Source of the DNA: Anabaena cylindrica PCC 7122
Lineage (GTDB): Bacteria > Cyanobacteriota > Cyanobacteriia > Cyanobacteriales > Nostocaceae
Assembly (NCBI RefSeq): GCF_000317695.1
Contig: NC_019772.1
Span: forward strand, 124,001 to 188,000
Length of the DNA: 64,000 nucleotides
Direction: 5' to 3'
In this document: positions 57,201 through 64,000 of the stretch, one piece after another
How positions within the stretch are numbered: position 1 is the first letter of the stretch
Layout of the letters: every line of letters starts with the position of its first letter
Made by a program: the position numbers and the translations under genes
The notes under the pieces: generated by a model
Database searches by the model: none
What the model was told of the DNA's origin: nothing
Seen by the model: only the letters and a program-made list of their open reading frames with translations

Positions 57201-60200
57201 AGACAATTTCAGTCAACTGGACAGTCACCAACACAGGTACTCGTGATACCAGAGAAAATTCTTGGTACGATCGCATTTATCTTTCACGGGACGGTTCTTT
57301 AGACTTTAATGACACCTTGCTGGGTAATTTTATTCATCACAGCGGCTTAAAGCAGGGTCAATCTTACATTGGTAATGGGCAATTTACTCTCCCAGATGGT
57401 ATTGATGGCAATTTCTATTTACTAGTATTCACGGATGCAAATATTAGTAAGGGGAATAACAATAAACTCACCTATGATCTAGGCATTAGCCAGACATTAA
57501 GTCGCGTACCTGAGTTCCAAGATGAAGGTAATAATATCACTGCTGCACCTTTGACAGTTACGTTGCAACCACCAGCAGATTTGCAAGTAACTTCAATTAT
57601 TATCCCCGAACGCGCTACCACCGGACAAAGCTTCAATCTCAGTTACACCGTAGAAAATAAAGGTGTTGGGAATACACCAACTAGACAAAATCGCTGGAAT
57701 GATTTAATTTACCTATCCAGAGATGAATTTTTAGATTTACAAAGCGATCGCTATCTGGGATATGTAGAACATAATGGTGGCTTAACTGCTAATGGCAACT
57801 ACACAGTTAACAAAACGCTACAACTGCCCACTGACTTTGTTGGTTCCTACTACGTCTTTGTAATTACCGATGCACCCCAGTCTAACCCTCGCGGTGTGGT
57901 ATTTGAAGGCAATAATGAGGGTAATAACGCCAAAGCCAGCATTCAGCCCCTAGTATTAGAATTGCCACCACCAGCCGATTTGCAAGTAAGCGAAATTACT
58001 ATTCCCAGTACTGCGAAATCTGGTGAACAGATAGAAATTAGCTGGAAAGTCACTAACTACGGTGACAATCCAGCCAGCGGAGAATGGAGTGATGCAGTTT
58101 ACTTATCCACAGATGCAATATGGGATATCAATGACCGCCTCATTGGGCGAATAACCCATAATGGAAACTTAGTCACTGCTGCTGACTACACCTCAACCCT
58201 GATCACAAATCTGCCCCCAGCAATTCCCGGACAATATCGCATCATTGTTAGATCAGATATCTTCAATCAAGTTTACGAAGCTGAAAACGAAGCAAACAAC
58301 CGCACAACTTCGGCTGACTCCCTGAATGTTACCGTTGAGCAGTTACAATTAGGTGTAGCCAAAGCAACAACCCTCAGTACCGGACAGGAAAGGCTATTTG
58401 CAATTAACCTCCAAGCTGGTCAAACCCTGCGAGTCAAAGCCAACTCGGATGCTACTCAAGCTGCTAACGAAATATTCGTCCGCTTCCAGCAAGCACCGAC
58501 CAGTATTGTTTATGATGCTGCTTACACAGGAGTATTAGGTCCAAATCAATCAGCCATAATTCCCACCACAAAAACAGGAACTTACTATGTACTCGTGCGG
58601 GGTTACTCTGAACCCAACAATAACACCCCTCTCACCCTGTTAGCTGATGTTCTTCCTTTTGAAATTACCGATGTTGTTACCGACCGGGGAGGAGATAGCC
58701 GCTACGTCACCACTAATATTTTAGGCGCACAATTCCAGTCAGGGGCAATTGTGAAATTAGTTCGTCCTGGAATTGCTGAATATAACCCAGTCAGATACCA
58801 AGTCATTGACAGTACCAAAATTACTGCTATCTTTGACCTCACAGACGCACCTCACGGTCTTTATGATGTTAAAGTCATCAACCCAGATGGCCAGGTGGCA
58901 ATTGTTCCTTATCGCTACTTAGTTGAACGGGCAATTGAACAAGATGTTACCATCGGTTTAGGTGGGTCAAGCATCCTCGCACCTGGAGATGCAGGTACTT
59001 ATGGTGTCTCAGTCCAAAGTTTAACCAATATCGACACCCCCTACGTACATTTTGCTATCGGTACTCCCGAACTGGGAATAAATTCAGAAGTCTTCAATCT
59101 TCCCTACACCGAATTTAGCTCAAATCTGCGCGGCAACCCAGAAGGCGTTTTGGAAGATGTGCCTTGGGCTAGTCTTATCTCCGATATCAATACCAATGGC
59201 GAAATTTTAGCACCAGGATATGTCCTTGACCTCCCCAACGCGGGATTTGTTGGTCGCACATTTAACGTTCAAACTTATCCAGGACTGCAAGACGAACTAG
59301 CTAAAGACCCCGAAGGTTTAGACGATGTTCTAGATGAAGATATTGCTTTCCGCTTCCATATTTTAGCGACAGCAACAGCAATGACTCGTGCGGAATTTGT
59401 TCAACAACAAACTCAAGAAGCACTGCGGTTGCGAAATGCGATTCTCAAAGACCCAACAGCCTCGATTTCGCTGACTGTCTTAGCGGCAGATACTAACACT
59501 TGGACAAACGCATATTTAGCAGCTTTAGAACAAGCGGGATTATTACGTCCTGAAAACGCAGCCCCGCCAATTCGTGAAAATCCCCAGGTAATTAGCTTAA
59601 TGGCGACACTCGCCACTGGTTTATTACTGGGTCCGGCGGGGAATCAAATTATCTCTAGTAATAACCTAGTCAACTTCTTTGAACAAGTCCGTAAATGGTA
59701 TGGGAATAACCCCAGTTTAAGAGGACAAAATTCAGCTGTTGATCTTCAACAATACGACTTAGGTCTCTCACAAAAAACCCACGCCCAATCCTTCAACGTC
59801 TACGTTCCTTTTGGAGAAGCGAGAGTTGAACTACCCCAAGGCGTTGCTGTACCACCTCCTAGCTTTGGTAGCTTCTTCAACGGTGCTGGAACTACTAGTA
59901 ATCTTGCTACCCTCACAGGTCCGCTGGGCTATGGGATGGAAAATATCATTCCTGTGGGAACAGCACTCCCCTACACCATTCGCTTTGAAAATGCTGCTGC
60001 TGCTGACAGTTATGTTGGGGAAGTACGGATTGTTACCAAACTTGATGATGACCTCAACCCCCGTACCTTCCAGTTAGGTTCTCTGCGTTTAGGCGATATT
60101 CAGATTCATATTCCTACAGGACGTGGAACTTTCTCTGGGGATTTTGATTTTACCAGCAGCAAAGGCTTTATTTTACGGGTGAGTGCTGGCTTAGATATAA

Positions 60201-63200
60201 TTTCTAACACTGCTACTTGGTTAATCCAAGCAATTGACCCGAATACTGGGGAAGTGGTGCAGAACCGTGATATTGGTCTGTTGCCACCCAATACAGCGAG
60301 CGGCGTTGGTAGTGCCTTTGTCAGCTACACTATTCTCCCTAAAACTGGTAGTGAGACGGGGACGGAAATTACTAGTACGGCTAGAATTATTTATAACACG
60401 GCTGCACCTTTAGATACAGCAGAAGTCACTAACATTATTGATGGTACTGCCCCAACAACGGAAGTCACTGCCACACCATTAGTTGCAGGTGGTTCTGACT
60501 ATTTGGTGAAGTGGACGGCAACTGATGATGCCGTTGGTTCTGGAATTAAGCACGTTACTGTTTATGTAGCTGAAGATGGTGGTGATTTCAAGATTTGGCA
60601 GCAGCAAACTACTGAGATGAGTGGCGTTTATGTTGGTCGTAGCGGACATAGCTATGAATTCTTGGCACTGGCTACCGATAATGCTGGTAATAAGGAACAA
60701 CCTTCTTTAGGAATTAGCGCCCCCAATGATGGTTCTACGGTTAATTTAGGGACTTTACCGACAGTTGAGAAAACGACTTCACCAGAATTAGGTACGCCCC
60801 CTCTACCCCAACCGCAACCATCAACAAATCAACTATTCTTAGCAGCCACACAGGGTATTCCATCTACTGTACCCACAACTCAACCATCTGAATTTAGTAG
60901 CGTTTTACGTCCCTTCGTTGCTTCTGCCTTTGCTACAGGCATTCCCAATAGTCATGCCAATATAGCACCTTTAGCGATCGCTGTTCTTGAAGATGGTTCA
61001 GTACTAGCTAGTGGTGGTGCTAACCGGGGTTCTCTCTACAACTTCTCAGCAGCAGGTGGGGCTGCAACTACTCCAATTACCACTTTGCAGTATCCCATTT
61101 TTGACCTGGGGATTGATAGCAACGGTAGCCTCTGGGCAACTACAGGTGGTGGTCCCTTACTACAACTTAATTCACAAACTGGGCAAATTGTCAAGGAGTA
61201 TGGCGATAGTATTACCCAAGCTTTAGCAATTCAAGCTGGTACGGGATTAATTTACGTTTCTTCCGGTAAAGGCATTGAAATTTTCAATCCTGTCAGTGAA
61301 ACTTTTACTCATTACAGCAATTTGCGTGTAGATAGTTTAGCATTTAACACTGACGGCAAACTTTGGGCAACTACTTGGCCAGAACGGGGTGATATTGTTC
61401 GCTTTAATGAAAATGGTCAGCCAGAAAAGATCCTGGAATTTGATGCCCCTGTAGATTCTATCGCTTTTGGTAAAACGGGTAGTCGCTTGGCAGGATTGTT
61501 GTTTGTTTCTAACAACAATGGCGATTTGCAAATGGTTGATTTGGCGACCTTACAACACATTAAGGTAGCATCTGGTGGTAGTAGAGGTGAAAATATCACA
61601 ACCACAGATGATGGTCGTGTTTTACTTTCCCAGTCCCAGCAAATAGATATATTCAACCCCGTCATTGCACCCCAGGTAGCAGCGACTAATCCGGCACCGA
61701 ATGCGATCGTTGCTCTGCCTCAAGGTACAATTAGTGTCACCTTTGACCAAGATATGTTTGCAGGTGCTGTGAATGACACCACCTCTGTCCTCAACCCAGC
61801 CAATTTTGAGTTAGTCAGTGCAACTGGGACTATCACACCACAATCAGTCCGCTACGATACCGAAACTCGCACTGTACTTTTGGACTTCAACACTCTCACC
61901 CCTGACCATTACGAACTGCGGGTGTCTCAAAATCTCAAGAGTGCTGTTGGTGTAGAACTAATTGGTGGTTACAAAGAGCAATTTACCGCAGTTTCAGATT
62001 TCTCAGCCCTAGTAGACTTTAAATTTACCAATCCTCGCTCTGACAGACAACATCAAACGATTTCCTATGATGTGACTCTCACCAGTAAAGCGAGTTATGA
62101 CTTACTGCTACCAGTAATGCTGTTGCTTGATCCAGCACAGTCCTTCACAGGTGTACCAACTGATGCAACACGCAATGCTTCTGGCGCATACATGATAGAT
62201 TTGCAGGGCAATTTACCACAAGGTGTCCTCAAAGCTGGTCAATCTACTACTGCACACACAATTACAGTTTATAACCCAGACGCGCTGCGGGTTGAGTTTA
62301 CCCCAGGAATTTACGCGCTTCCTTACCCGAATCAATCACCGATTATTACTTCTGCTCCAGTCTTGACGGCTTATTCTGGTCAAGCATATACTTACCAAGT
62401 GGCAGCTAGTGATCCAGATGGTGCTGTACTGGGATATCTGTTATATGATGCCCCCCAAGGAATGAGTGTTGACGAAAATACTGGTTTAATTACTTGGTCG
62501 CCTACACAGCAAAGTCCGGTAAGTACTGATGTCACTTTGCAAGTATACGACCTGCGCGGCGCTCATACGACACAATCGTTTAGCTTAAATGTGGTCGGGG
62601 GGAATCATAAACCAATATTTAATACTCCTGTTGTCAGCGGTGGTATTATTGTTTCATCCTCTAACAGCACAGTTTCTGGTAATTCATCCTCTAACAGCAC
62701 AGTTTCTGGTAATTCATCTGGTAACAATACAGTTTCTAGTAGTTCTTCCCTCACTCCTCCCCTTCTCCTCAAAGGCGCTGAAGGCAAAACTTTACAAATT
62801 AAAGTCCAAGCAACGGATATAGACCATAATCAGTTAACATATTGGGCAGATAATTTACCCAATGGTGCAATCTTTGACTCAGCTACAGGTATTCTAAGTT
62901 GGACTCCTAACTACAATGCGGCTGGTACTTATGAAAATGTGCAATTTACTGTTAGCGACGGTATAGAAAAAGTAACACAGTCTGCAACTATTCTGATTGC
63001 ACCTACCAACCAAGCACCCACCCTGATTAGTCCTGCTAACACAATCGTGCGTGAAGGTGAAAAAGTCAGAATTCAACTCCAAGCAACAGACGCAGATATA
63101 ACAGATGCTGTTTCTTCCCCACTCCTCACCTACAACAGCAACCTCCTCCCTGGTGGTTCACAGCTAGACCCAAATACAGGATTGTTTGAATGGACACCAA

Positions 63201-64000
63201 CCTACTTCCAAGCTGGGGAGTTTGAGATTCCTTTCACTGTCAGTGATGGCGAATCAATTACTACAAAAACTACCAAAATTACAGTCCTCAACGCCAACGC
63301 TGCACCTATATTTGATAATTTAGGTACTTGGCAAATTCAAGAAGGACAACAAGTCCACTTCCGTGCCTTTGCTTTAGACCCAGATAACCCAGGCTTCGTA
63401 CCCCAAGACCGTAATGCTGATGGTCAATTAACTATCCTAGAAGGTAGTGACCCATCTGTGATTTATAGTGTTTCTAATTTACCAGTTGGTGCTACTTTTG
63501 ACCCAATTACAGCTATATTTGCTTGGACATCAGGATATGCCAGTGCCGGGACATACAATGTCACCTTTACTGCTACTGATAATGGTAATGGTACGGGAAC
63601 AAATAAAGAAACTTCCCTAATAGTACCAATCACTGTTCTTAATACCAATCGTGCGCCGCAAATTAACGAATTTACCAACGTTACCCTGAACCGGGGGGAA
63701 GTACAGGAATTGGTATTAACGGTAAGTGATGCTGATAATGACCCGTTGGTGTTGCAACTGAAAACAGAATCTATAGGATACAATATCCCTGATTTTGTCA
63801 AATTTACTGATAATGGCAATGGTACAGCTACATTACGTTTAACACCAGGAATTAGTGATGGTGGTGATTATTCCTTTACCCTCACTGCAACTGATAATGG
63901 CAATGGTGGTGGTGTCAATGCTGTACAACAAGATGAATATACCTTTGTTATTTCAGTTAATGCACCCAATGACGCACCAAAATTGCCCTTCATTGGTAAC
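45269..64000 (+). CDS. Giant multidomain surface or secreted protein (metzincin, PPC, CARDB, PA14, Ig-like), open at window end
   Basis: From ATG 45269 (AGAGG just upstream) one frame runs to the window edge, 6,244 codons without an end. I checked the frame at several places and the domains read through in it. Order: variable N-terminus without signal peptide; metzincin-like site HEFGHVLGLDH (residues 249-259); PPC-type domain (about 310-412); CARDB repeats; PA14 (about 1190-1325); more CARDB to about 4350; a second PPC-like part; a beta-propeller-like region (about 5230-5460); then cadherin/Ig-like domains. It resembles cyanobacterial exoproteins exported by type I secretion. The C-terminus with any secretion signal is outside the window. 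Confidence 0.85.
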   Translation, partial: MLGINELFPTTDSLLVNDGSIMSVIEDPLKLSQGIGIYANNSSNGLIGASSTDLIIIDNSLSPTSFAEEFSITSVPPFFKPNSTTSFDLLTGTTSDKPLVGFLNQNEAIYHFLNTPPAGKSNSNQQIDTKSVPSETNSSQQFKQLTPEILEKFRTEAIARWANAGITPGEQGILKEVQLAIADLPGYKLGLTQGYVVTIDQDAAGTAWFIDSSPSDDVEFSNIVSASELQAIESDLAFGRVDLLTVMTHEFGHVLGLDHLDSNSVMSEALAIGTRRLLTQEILENSKADQPINEALELNLSTISAQNGIVVGNLSTTDTINPTRSGRYSDDYQLIDFTVGKLVTLNLSSPNFDTYLQLINIDTGQVIAQDDNSGTGNNSLLRFTPIEGINYIVRSTSYSSGRTGTYSLIATSGAPDLVITDATAPITAPERSTISLTWTVTNQGEGVAANDWSDYVYLSDNTVFDSSDSYIGYLGNGDKIPLAPGASYISTQNLALPERVGAGKQYLLFVADRDNNIIEASETNNVRAVPIDITVPDLVVTGATAPIAVTVGSTAEVSWTVLNQGNVQATHRWYDAIYLSNDQTLDGTDTQVSGFDSGISGTSLLAGDTYTLTQTLNIPNTTLGNRYLLFVADADNNQYETNENNNVKAISVEVKAPDLMITAGSAPVTAGISEGITVNWTVTNQGDVVAGADWYDYFYLSDDPIYDDSDQYITEKWTGDLIPLGSNTTYTATHTFNIPSDATAGNRYLLVVADRDHYQQETNENNNFYAIPIIIKAPDLTVTDATASANSADPETTLSVSYIVKNQGEVSANQGWYDQIFLSYDEVWDSSDTYLNKRYTSTETPLAADATYTVNNLSLTLPGGAIGQAGNRYLLVVADAYNYQSETNENNNVKAIPLTIAGVTSANADLTVTAINAPINVSTQQNITVAWTGKNIGNLPTSASYWYDQVYISSDAILDTSDTYLDETYGDRTLTPGQEYTQELNITIPQGRTGTQYLLVVADNYNYQEEINETNNVRALQIDVQTPDLQVTASTTPTQAYAGAQIEVSWTVENQGNGSTVTQWYNSVYLSDDDTLSTATDILLKDAETQKLLPLDSGTGYTVTQLLSLPNTVTKGSKYLLFVADRGNQQGESNENNNVKAVSINIVDKDPNLPLLQTGSPVQNQNSPQLLTNPNTATYIPLSSSLTTGLLGEYYLSSNSVTTFPDFSTLQPTYTKVDQQVNFNFENNNFANIPGLTNNFAVRWTGKINIATAGDITFYTTKDYYTNGNRLYIDGQLLIDNQGYYSQELSQTINLTQGEHDLRLEFFDNNHHYGSGVNLSYTPVGGSKQLIPASVLTPTSVTPPQDLADLKISGVTAPTVITKGQTINTTWTVTNQSSNTTQSRWYDNIYLSDDLILDSADTLITGLTADTDLAGGSTYTQTKSIKIPTTVELGNKYLLFAVNPDNTEIESERTNNAYALPVIITNPDLIVTAATVPATAAERSSITVNWTVKNQGNVLANANSWYDSVYLSDNTVFDNSDRYMGDIWINGNQEAGETYSQSEIFTLPQNTGSGKWYVLVVADRNNYQAETSETNNIYAIPINITIPDLTIITSSTPTTAALGETVAVSWTVKNSGDVSAAAERYDSVYLSDDAKFDVTDTYVADFYLSNSSPLAAGASEVRTESIIIPNSPLGQRYLLFVGDRYNYQSETDETNNVWATPITITAPDLVVSDATAPITATQGETVSLSWTVTNQGNVVAETDWYDSVYLSDDATFDDSDEYIIDRWNYENTPLAAGASYNIPQDITIPTNAKAGSRYLLFITDTYSNYQGETNENNNTRAVPIYIKAADLVISDASTSATTVAPGSTLSLSYTVKNQGESTASQDWYDYIYLSNDAVYDDSDYQLDYRWNYAETPLAVDGTYTVDNISVTLPNDPIGQAGNRYLLFVTDRDNYQSETNENNNVKAISLTIAGENADLEVIAAIAPSVVSTQQNISVSWTVKNIGALTASADWYDSVYISSDSTLDASDTRITDQLVSSQTPLPVNGQYSLNSDITIPQERTGNQYLLFVADGYNYQGELNETNNVRAVSITVQAPDLVVTSATAPVKSYPSTRIEVNWTVKNQGNASAINDWYDRIYLSDDDTLNTNTDTFLKDIVTGNLTPLAVGDEYSVSQLLTLPSNIKIGNRYLLFVADLNNDQGEISESNNVKAIPIAIGDNDPDLVITTAAAPTTAVLGESIAVNWTVKNQGTIEASADWYDTIYLSDDQILDSTDVAVSSQSAAQMSPLAVDGTYNYSRSITIPNTTTGNRYLLFAVDAGKQQSEKDETNNVRAVPITLTAPDLIVSDASSTVSAATWGETIQVSWVVANIGTVSAAATWGDQIYISDDPILDGTDKFVATFSAADNVPLAGNSSYTQTAKNITIPINSGTGNKYLLFVTDANDAQGEINNNNNVKAISIEVKAPNLQVTDTNAPTSVTWGEVIPVSWTVSNQGTGKALADWWDYIYLSSNPTLDSNDIYLGNLSAATQSPLESGNSYSFNRDITVPNVTPGNWYLLVAADNNGNQQAESNETDNLRAVALEVKAPDLVVSAVTAPTESILGATIPVSWTVTNQGTGNALADWYDYVYLSADQTLDGADTSLGYLWTGDKTPLAAGSSYIVGRDVTLPNVAAGTWYLLVSADRDNYQAETNNNNNVKAVAIELGAPDIELTDATAPTTVSLGQTIQAGWTVTNTGNLVAPADWSDYVYLSDDATLDETDTLLNYLSAADKTPLSAGNSYNQTFQVSIPGTGRGNKYLLFVADGNNVQGESNENNNVRAKALTINAPDLIISEATSPNRAILGETIDVSWTVNNAGSGSAFADWYDSIYISNDTNFDATDTLITDIWTGEKTPLAPGGSYNIAKQITVPNTATGNRYLLFVADRTNSQSETNESNNVKAVAIALGSVDLVPTITSSPTTATSGTTVSLEWLVTNTGSVEAPGNWTDRIYLSTDNQFDTSDIFLQELQHDGILAANSSYPAQLNLNLPLDISGERYLLLVTDANKQVIEITGEENNVVSSLIQIELAPYADLAVSNVIAPTLTIGDPASVTIDWTVTNLGNGIGKTSTWVDRIIASLDSTVGNSDDIILANFTHNGFLNVGENYTRSEKLSLSAGFQGQYQLFVQTDATAQVFENNVETNNTTTPNNPFSVVRIPYADLLVSEIQTQAAASSGQQTQVSWKVTNSGIGITNTSSWTDHVSLASDPEGTNIIADLGSFEHVGALAVGKTYNSSVDVTLPNGLSGNYYLVVTTGGPFEFIYTNNNSRTSNAVQVSFTPPPDLVVTNVTSPTTAQSGNKIDVSWTVGNTGTGDAVGFWTDQIFLKEVGNSNAQLISLGSFNYGNGLQAGKNYTRSEQFVLPSTLQGLYEVVVKTNTTNSLYENSATANNTSSTNPNNLLVSLTPRPDLQVKEIIAPTTANAGGTISLEFIVSNEGIVSTNTPNWQDRVYLSLDDKISYDDLSLGSFSNGAALAATESYRTQANTLVIPKYFRGEAYLIVQADASGQVDEYPQESNNIKAVKLNINSLPPADLVTSQVIAPTQAFEGSQIKVRYTVTNLGIGETDRDSWTDTIWLTRDKNRPSPTNSEGNAEDILLTNVGHSGLLKVGEKYEAEVNVLIPGQITGEWYITAWSDAYNVVLEDTFDINTNPDDPTELDNNNYKARPITILLTPPPDLVVTSVTPTTQAVGGQPFSVSWTVQNQGANGIATSNWIDQVYLSDSPTLNAPGAKQWFLGSVGHSGSLGVNESYTGKLDTILSPGVSGHYIIVQTNPNGNVWEGPYINNNLLNANTLVTSSPADLIVTNVKTLPQNFSGERTTVEWTVKNIGSDMWAGTRYWYDEIWVSPDPTFIPGRATKVGFVPYSPQQLLRSGDSYTQTQDITLPAGIDGEYYIYVSTDYSYDRNTEQFRGEIPTGGDNNSLRDSFEYRVFEDTTNNLGSSLIPVTYREADLEVTNLVVPQTSPTSGQTISVNWTVTNTGTRDTRENSWYDRIYLSRDGSLDFNDTLLGNFIHHSGLKQGQSYIGNGQFTLPDGIDGNFYLLVFTDANISKGNNNKLTYDLGISQTLSRVPEFQDEGNNITAAPLTVTLQPPADLQVTSIIIPERATTGQSFNLSYTVENKGVGNTPTRQNRWNDLIYLSRDEFLDLQSDRYLGYVEHNGGLTANGNYTVNKTLQLPTDFVGSYYVFVITDAPQSNPRGVVFEGNNEGNNAKASIQPLVLELPPPADLQVSEITIPSTAKSGEQIEISWKVTNYGDNPASGEWSDAVYLSTDAIWDINDRLIGRITHNGNLVTAADYTSTLITNLPPAIPGQYRIIVRSDIFNQVYEAENEANNRTTSADSLNVTVEQLQLGVAKATTLSTGQERLFAINLQAGQTLRVKANSDATQAANEIFVRFQQAPTSIVYDAAYTGVLGPNQSAIIPTTKTGTYYVLVRGYSEPNNNTPLTLLADVLPFEITDVVTDRGGDSRYVTTNILGAQFQSGAIVKLVRPGIAEYNPVRYQVIDSTKITAIFDLTDAPHGLYDVKVINPDGQVAIVPYRYLVERAIEQDVTIGLGGSSILAPGDAGTYGVSVQSLTNIDTPYVHFAIGTPELGINSEVFNLPYTEFSSNLRGNPEGVLEDVPWASLISDINTNGEILAPGYVLDLPNAGFVGRTFNVQTYPGLQDELAKDPEGLDDVLDEDIAFRFHILATATAMTRAEFVQQQTQEALRLRNAILKDPTASISLTVLAADTNTWTNAYLAALEQAGLLRPENAAPPIRENPQVISLMATLATGLLLGPAGNQIISSNNLVNFFEQVRKWYGNNPSLRGQNSAVDLQQYDLGLSQKTHAQSFNVYVPFGEARVELPQGVAVPPPSFGSFFNGAGTTSNLATLTGPLGYGMENIIPVGTALPYTIRFENAAAADSYVGEVRIVTKLDDDLNPRTFQLGSLRLGDIQIHIPTGRGTFSGDFDFTSSKGFILRVSAGLDIISNTATWLIQAIDPNTGEVVQNRDIGLLPPNTASGVGSAFVSYTILPKTGSETGTEITSTARIIYNTAAPLDTAEVTNIIDGTAPTTEVTATPLVAGGSDYLVKWTATDDAVGSGIKHVTVYVAEDGGDFKIWQQQTTEMSGVYVGRSGHSYEFLALATDNAGNKEQPSLGISAPNDGSTVNLGTLPTVEKTTSPELGTPPLPQPQPSTNQLFLAATQGIPSTVPTTQPSEFSSVLRPFVASAFATGIPNSHANIAPLAIAVLEDGSVLASGGANRGSLYNFSAAGGAATTPITTLQYPIFDLGIDSNGSLWATTGGGPLLQLNSQTGQIVKEYGDSITQALAIQAGTGLIYVSSGKGIEIFNPVSETFTHYSNLRVDSLAFNTDGKLWATTWPERGDIVRFNENGQPEKILEFDAPVDSIAFGKTGSRLAGLLFVSNNNGDLQMVDLATLQHIKVASGGSRGENITTTDDGRVLLSQSQQIDIFNPVIAPQVAATNPAPNAIVALPQGTISVTFDQDMFAGAVNDTTSVLNPANFELVSATGTITPQSVRYDTETRTVLLDFNTLTPDHYELRVSQNLKSAVGVELIGGYKEQFTAVSDFSALVDFKFTNPRSDRQHQTISYDVTLTSKASYDLLLPVMLLLDPAQSFTGVPTDATRNASGAYMIDLQGNLPQGVLKAGQSTTAHTITVYNPDALRVEFTPGIYALPYPNQSPIITSAPVLTAYSGQAYTYQVAASDPDGAVLGYLLYDAPQGMSVDENTGLITWSPTQQSPVSTDVTLQVYDLRGAHTTQSFSLNVVGGNHKPIFNTPVVSGGIIVSSSNSTVSGNSSSNSTVSGNSSGNNTVSSSSSLTPPLLLKGAEGKTLQIKVQATDIDHNQLTYWADNLPNGAIFDSATGILSWTPNYNAAGTYENVQFTVSDGIEKVTQSATILIAPTNQAPTLISPANTIVREGEKVRIQLQATDADITDAVSSPLLTYNSNLLPGGSQLDPNTGLFEWTPTYFQAGEFEIPFTVSDGESITTKTTKITVLNANAAPIFDNLGTWQIQEGQQVHFRAFALDPDNPGFVPQDRNADGQLTILEGSDPSVIYSVSNLPVGATFDPITAIFAWTSGYASAGTYNVTFTATDNGNGTGTNKETSLIVPITVLNTNRAPQINEFTNVTLNRGEVQELVLTVSDADNDPLVLQLKTESIGYNIPDFVKFTDNGNGTATLRLTPGISDGGDYSFTLTATDNGNGGGVNAVQQDEYTFVISVNAPNDAPKLPFIGN
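46510..48700 (+). repeat. CARDB repeat block 1 within the giant gene (6 units)
   Basis: Six units of about 360 bp (120 aa), each with a core like SWTVTNQG, then WYD-x-x-YLS-D and a closing NRYLLFVAD-x-x-N. CARDB domains are adhesion-type beta sandwiches found in surface proteins. Confidence 0.75.
48836..49260 (+). other. PA14 domain segment of the giant gene
   Basis: Reads GLLGEYYLSSNSVTTF, then FAVRWTGKINIATAGDITFY, RLYIDGQLLIDN, GEHDLRLEFFDN and NLSYTPVGG, the PA14 pattern. PA14 domains bind carbohydrate in many adhesins. It splits the CARDB array into two blocks. Confidence 0.8.
49320..58330 (+). repeat. CARDB repeat block 2 within the giant gene (about 24 units)
   Basis: About 24 further units counted by the core W-T-V-x-N-x-G. 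Unit length is about 360-420 bp. Units from about 54,000 on are more diverged from each other and longer than the earlier ones. Confidence 0.75.

Noticed and set aside
62589..62822. Plus-strand frame of 77 aa inside the giant gene
   Set aside because: It is an out-of-frame reading of the Ser-rich tandem repeat and shows the same repetition.
1..64000. tRNA and rRNA genes
   Set aside because: I saw no cloverleaf-like or rRNA-like stretch when reading both strands; a tRNA search program would be needed to exclude them.

Overview
The window looks like part of a large plasmid, or a plasmid-derived island, from a filamentous heterocyst-forming cyanobacterium (Nostoc/Anabaena/Calothrix type). The reasons are frequent HIP1 octamers (GCGATCGC), the CGAGACGCTACGCGAACG-type short palindromic repeat at 4665-4685, heptanucleotide tracts of the CTTTTTA kind between genes, and two separate partition systems. 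I assigned everything from sequence alone, with no database search.

Layout. 1-1283: the edge of one gene, a 134-bp MITE with a 10-bp target duplication, and an acidic-tailed protein. 1802-4259: a two-gene AAA ATPase/PIN-like unit, a frameshifted FitA-like antitoxin and an orphan MNT nucleotidyltransferase. 4285-10717: nested mobile DNA. A two-gene module (small IPDE protein plus HNH protein) carries an IscB element with its omega-RNA, its HNH gene is split by a TnpB element, and a neighbouring TumE-like toxin gene is split by an IS1634-type element. 10929-13446: a Ycf46-like AAA ATPase and an intact second copy of the IPDE/HNH module. 13637-15798: a tyrosine recombinase with two unrecognised genes. 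15894-20334: plasmid maintenance, with a ParM-like actin and a small ParR-like protein, a repeat-rich centromere-like region, parB and parA, and a truncated RecD2-like chimera.

20444-43319 is a defence island around a type III-B CRISPR-Cas locus. It opens with a TPR-CHAT protease and an HTH-DUF4384 protein. The adaptation genes follow: RT-Cas1, a leader with a recognisable promoter, a 31-repeat array with a degenerate last repeat and a terminator, a second catalytically intact Cas1, a four-helix-bundle protein on the other strand, and Cas2. Next come a RelE-like toxin, two small proteins, a solitary variant repeat and an Rpn-family nuclease. The operon cmr2-cmr3-cmr4-cmr5-cmr6/cmr1 closes the locus, with a convergent membrane protein beside it. 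RT-Cas1/Cas2 would add spacers, possibly from RNA, the array would supply crRNA, and Cmr would cut target RNA through the Cmr4 aspartate and make cyclic oligoadenylate through the intact GGDD of Cmr2. No CARF effector is visible. The membrane protein and the CHAT protease are therefore the interesting candidates for an output module, but that is inference.

43386-64000: an IS remnant, an unrecognised 243-aa gene, a 669-bp gap, and the start of a giant gene (45269 to beyond the window, at least 6,244 codons). It encodes a surface or secreted protein with a metzincin-like protease site, a PPC domain, about 30 CARDB repeats, a PA14 domain and cadherin/Ig-like domains.
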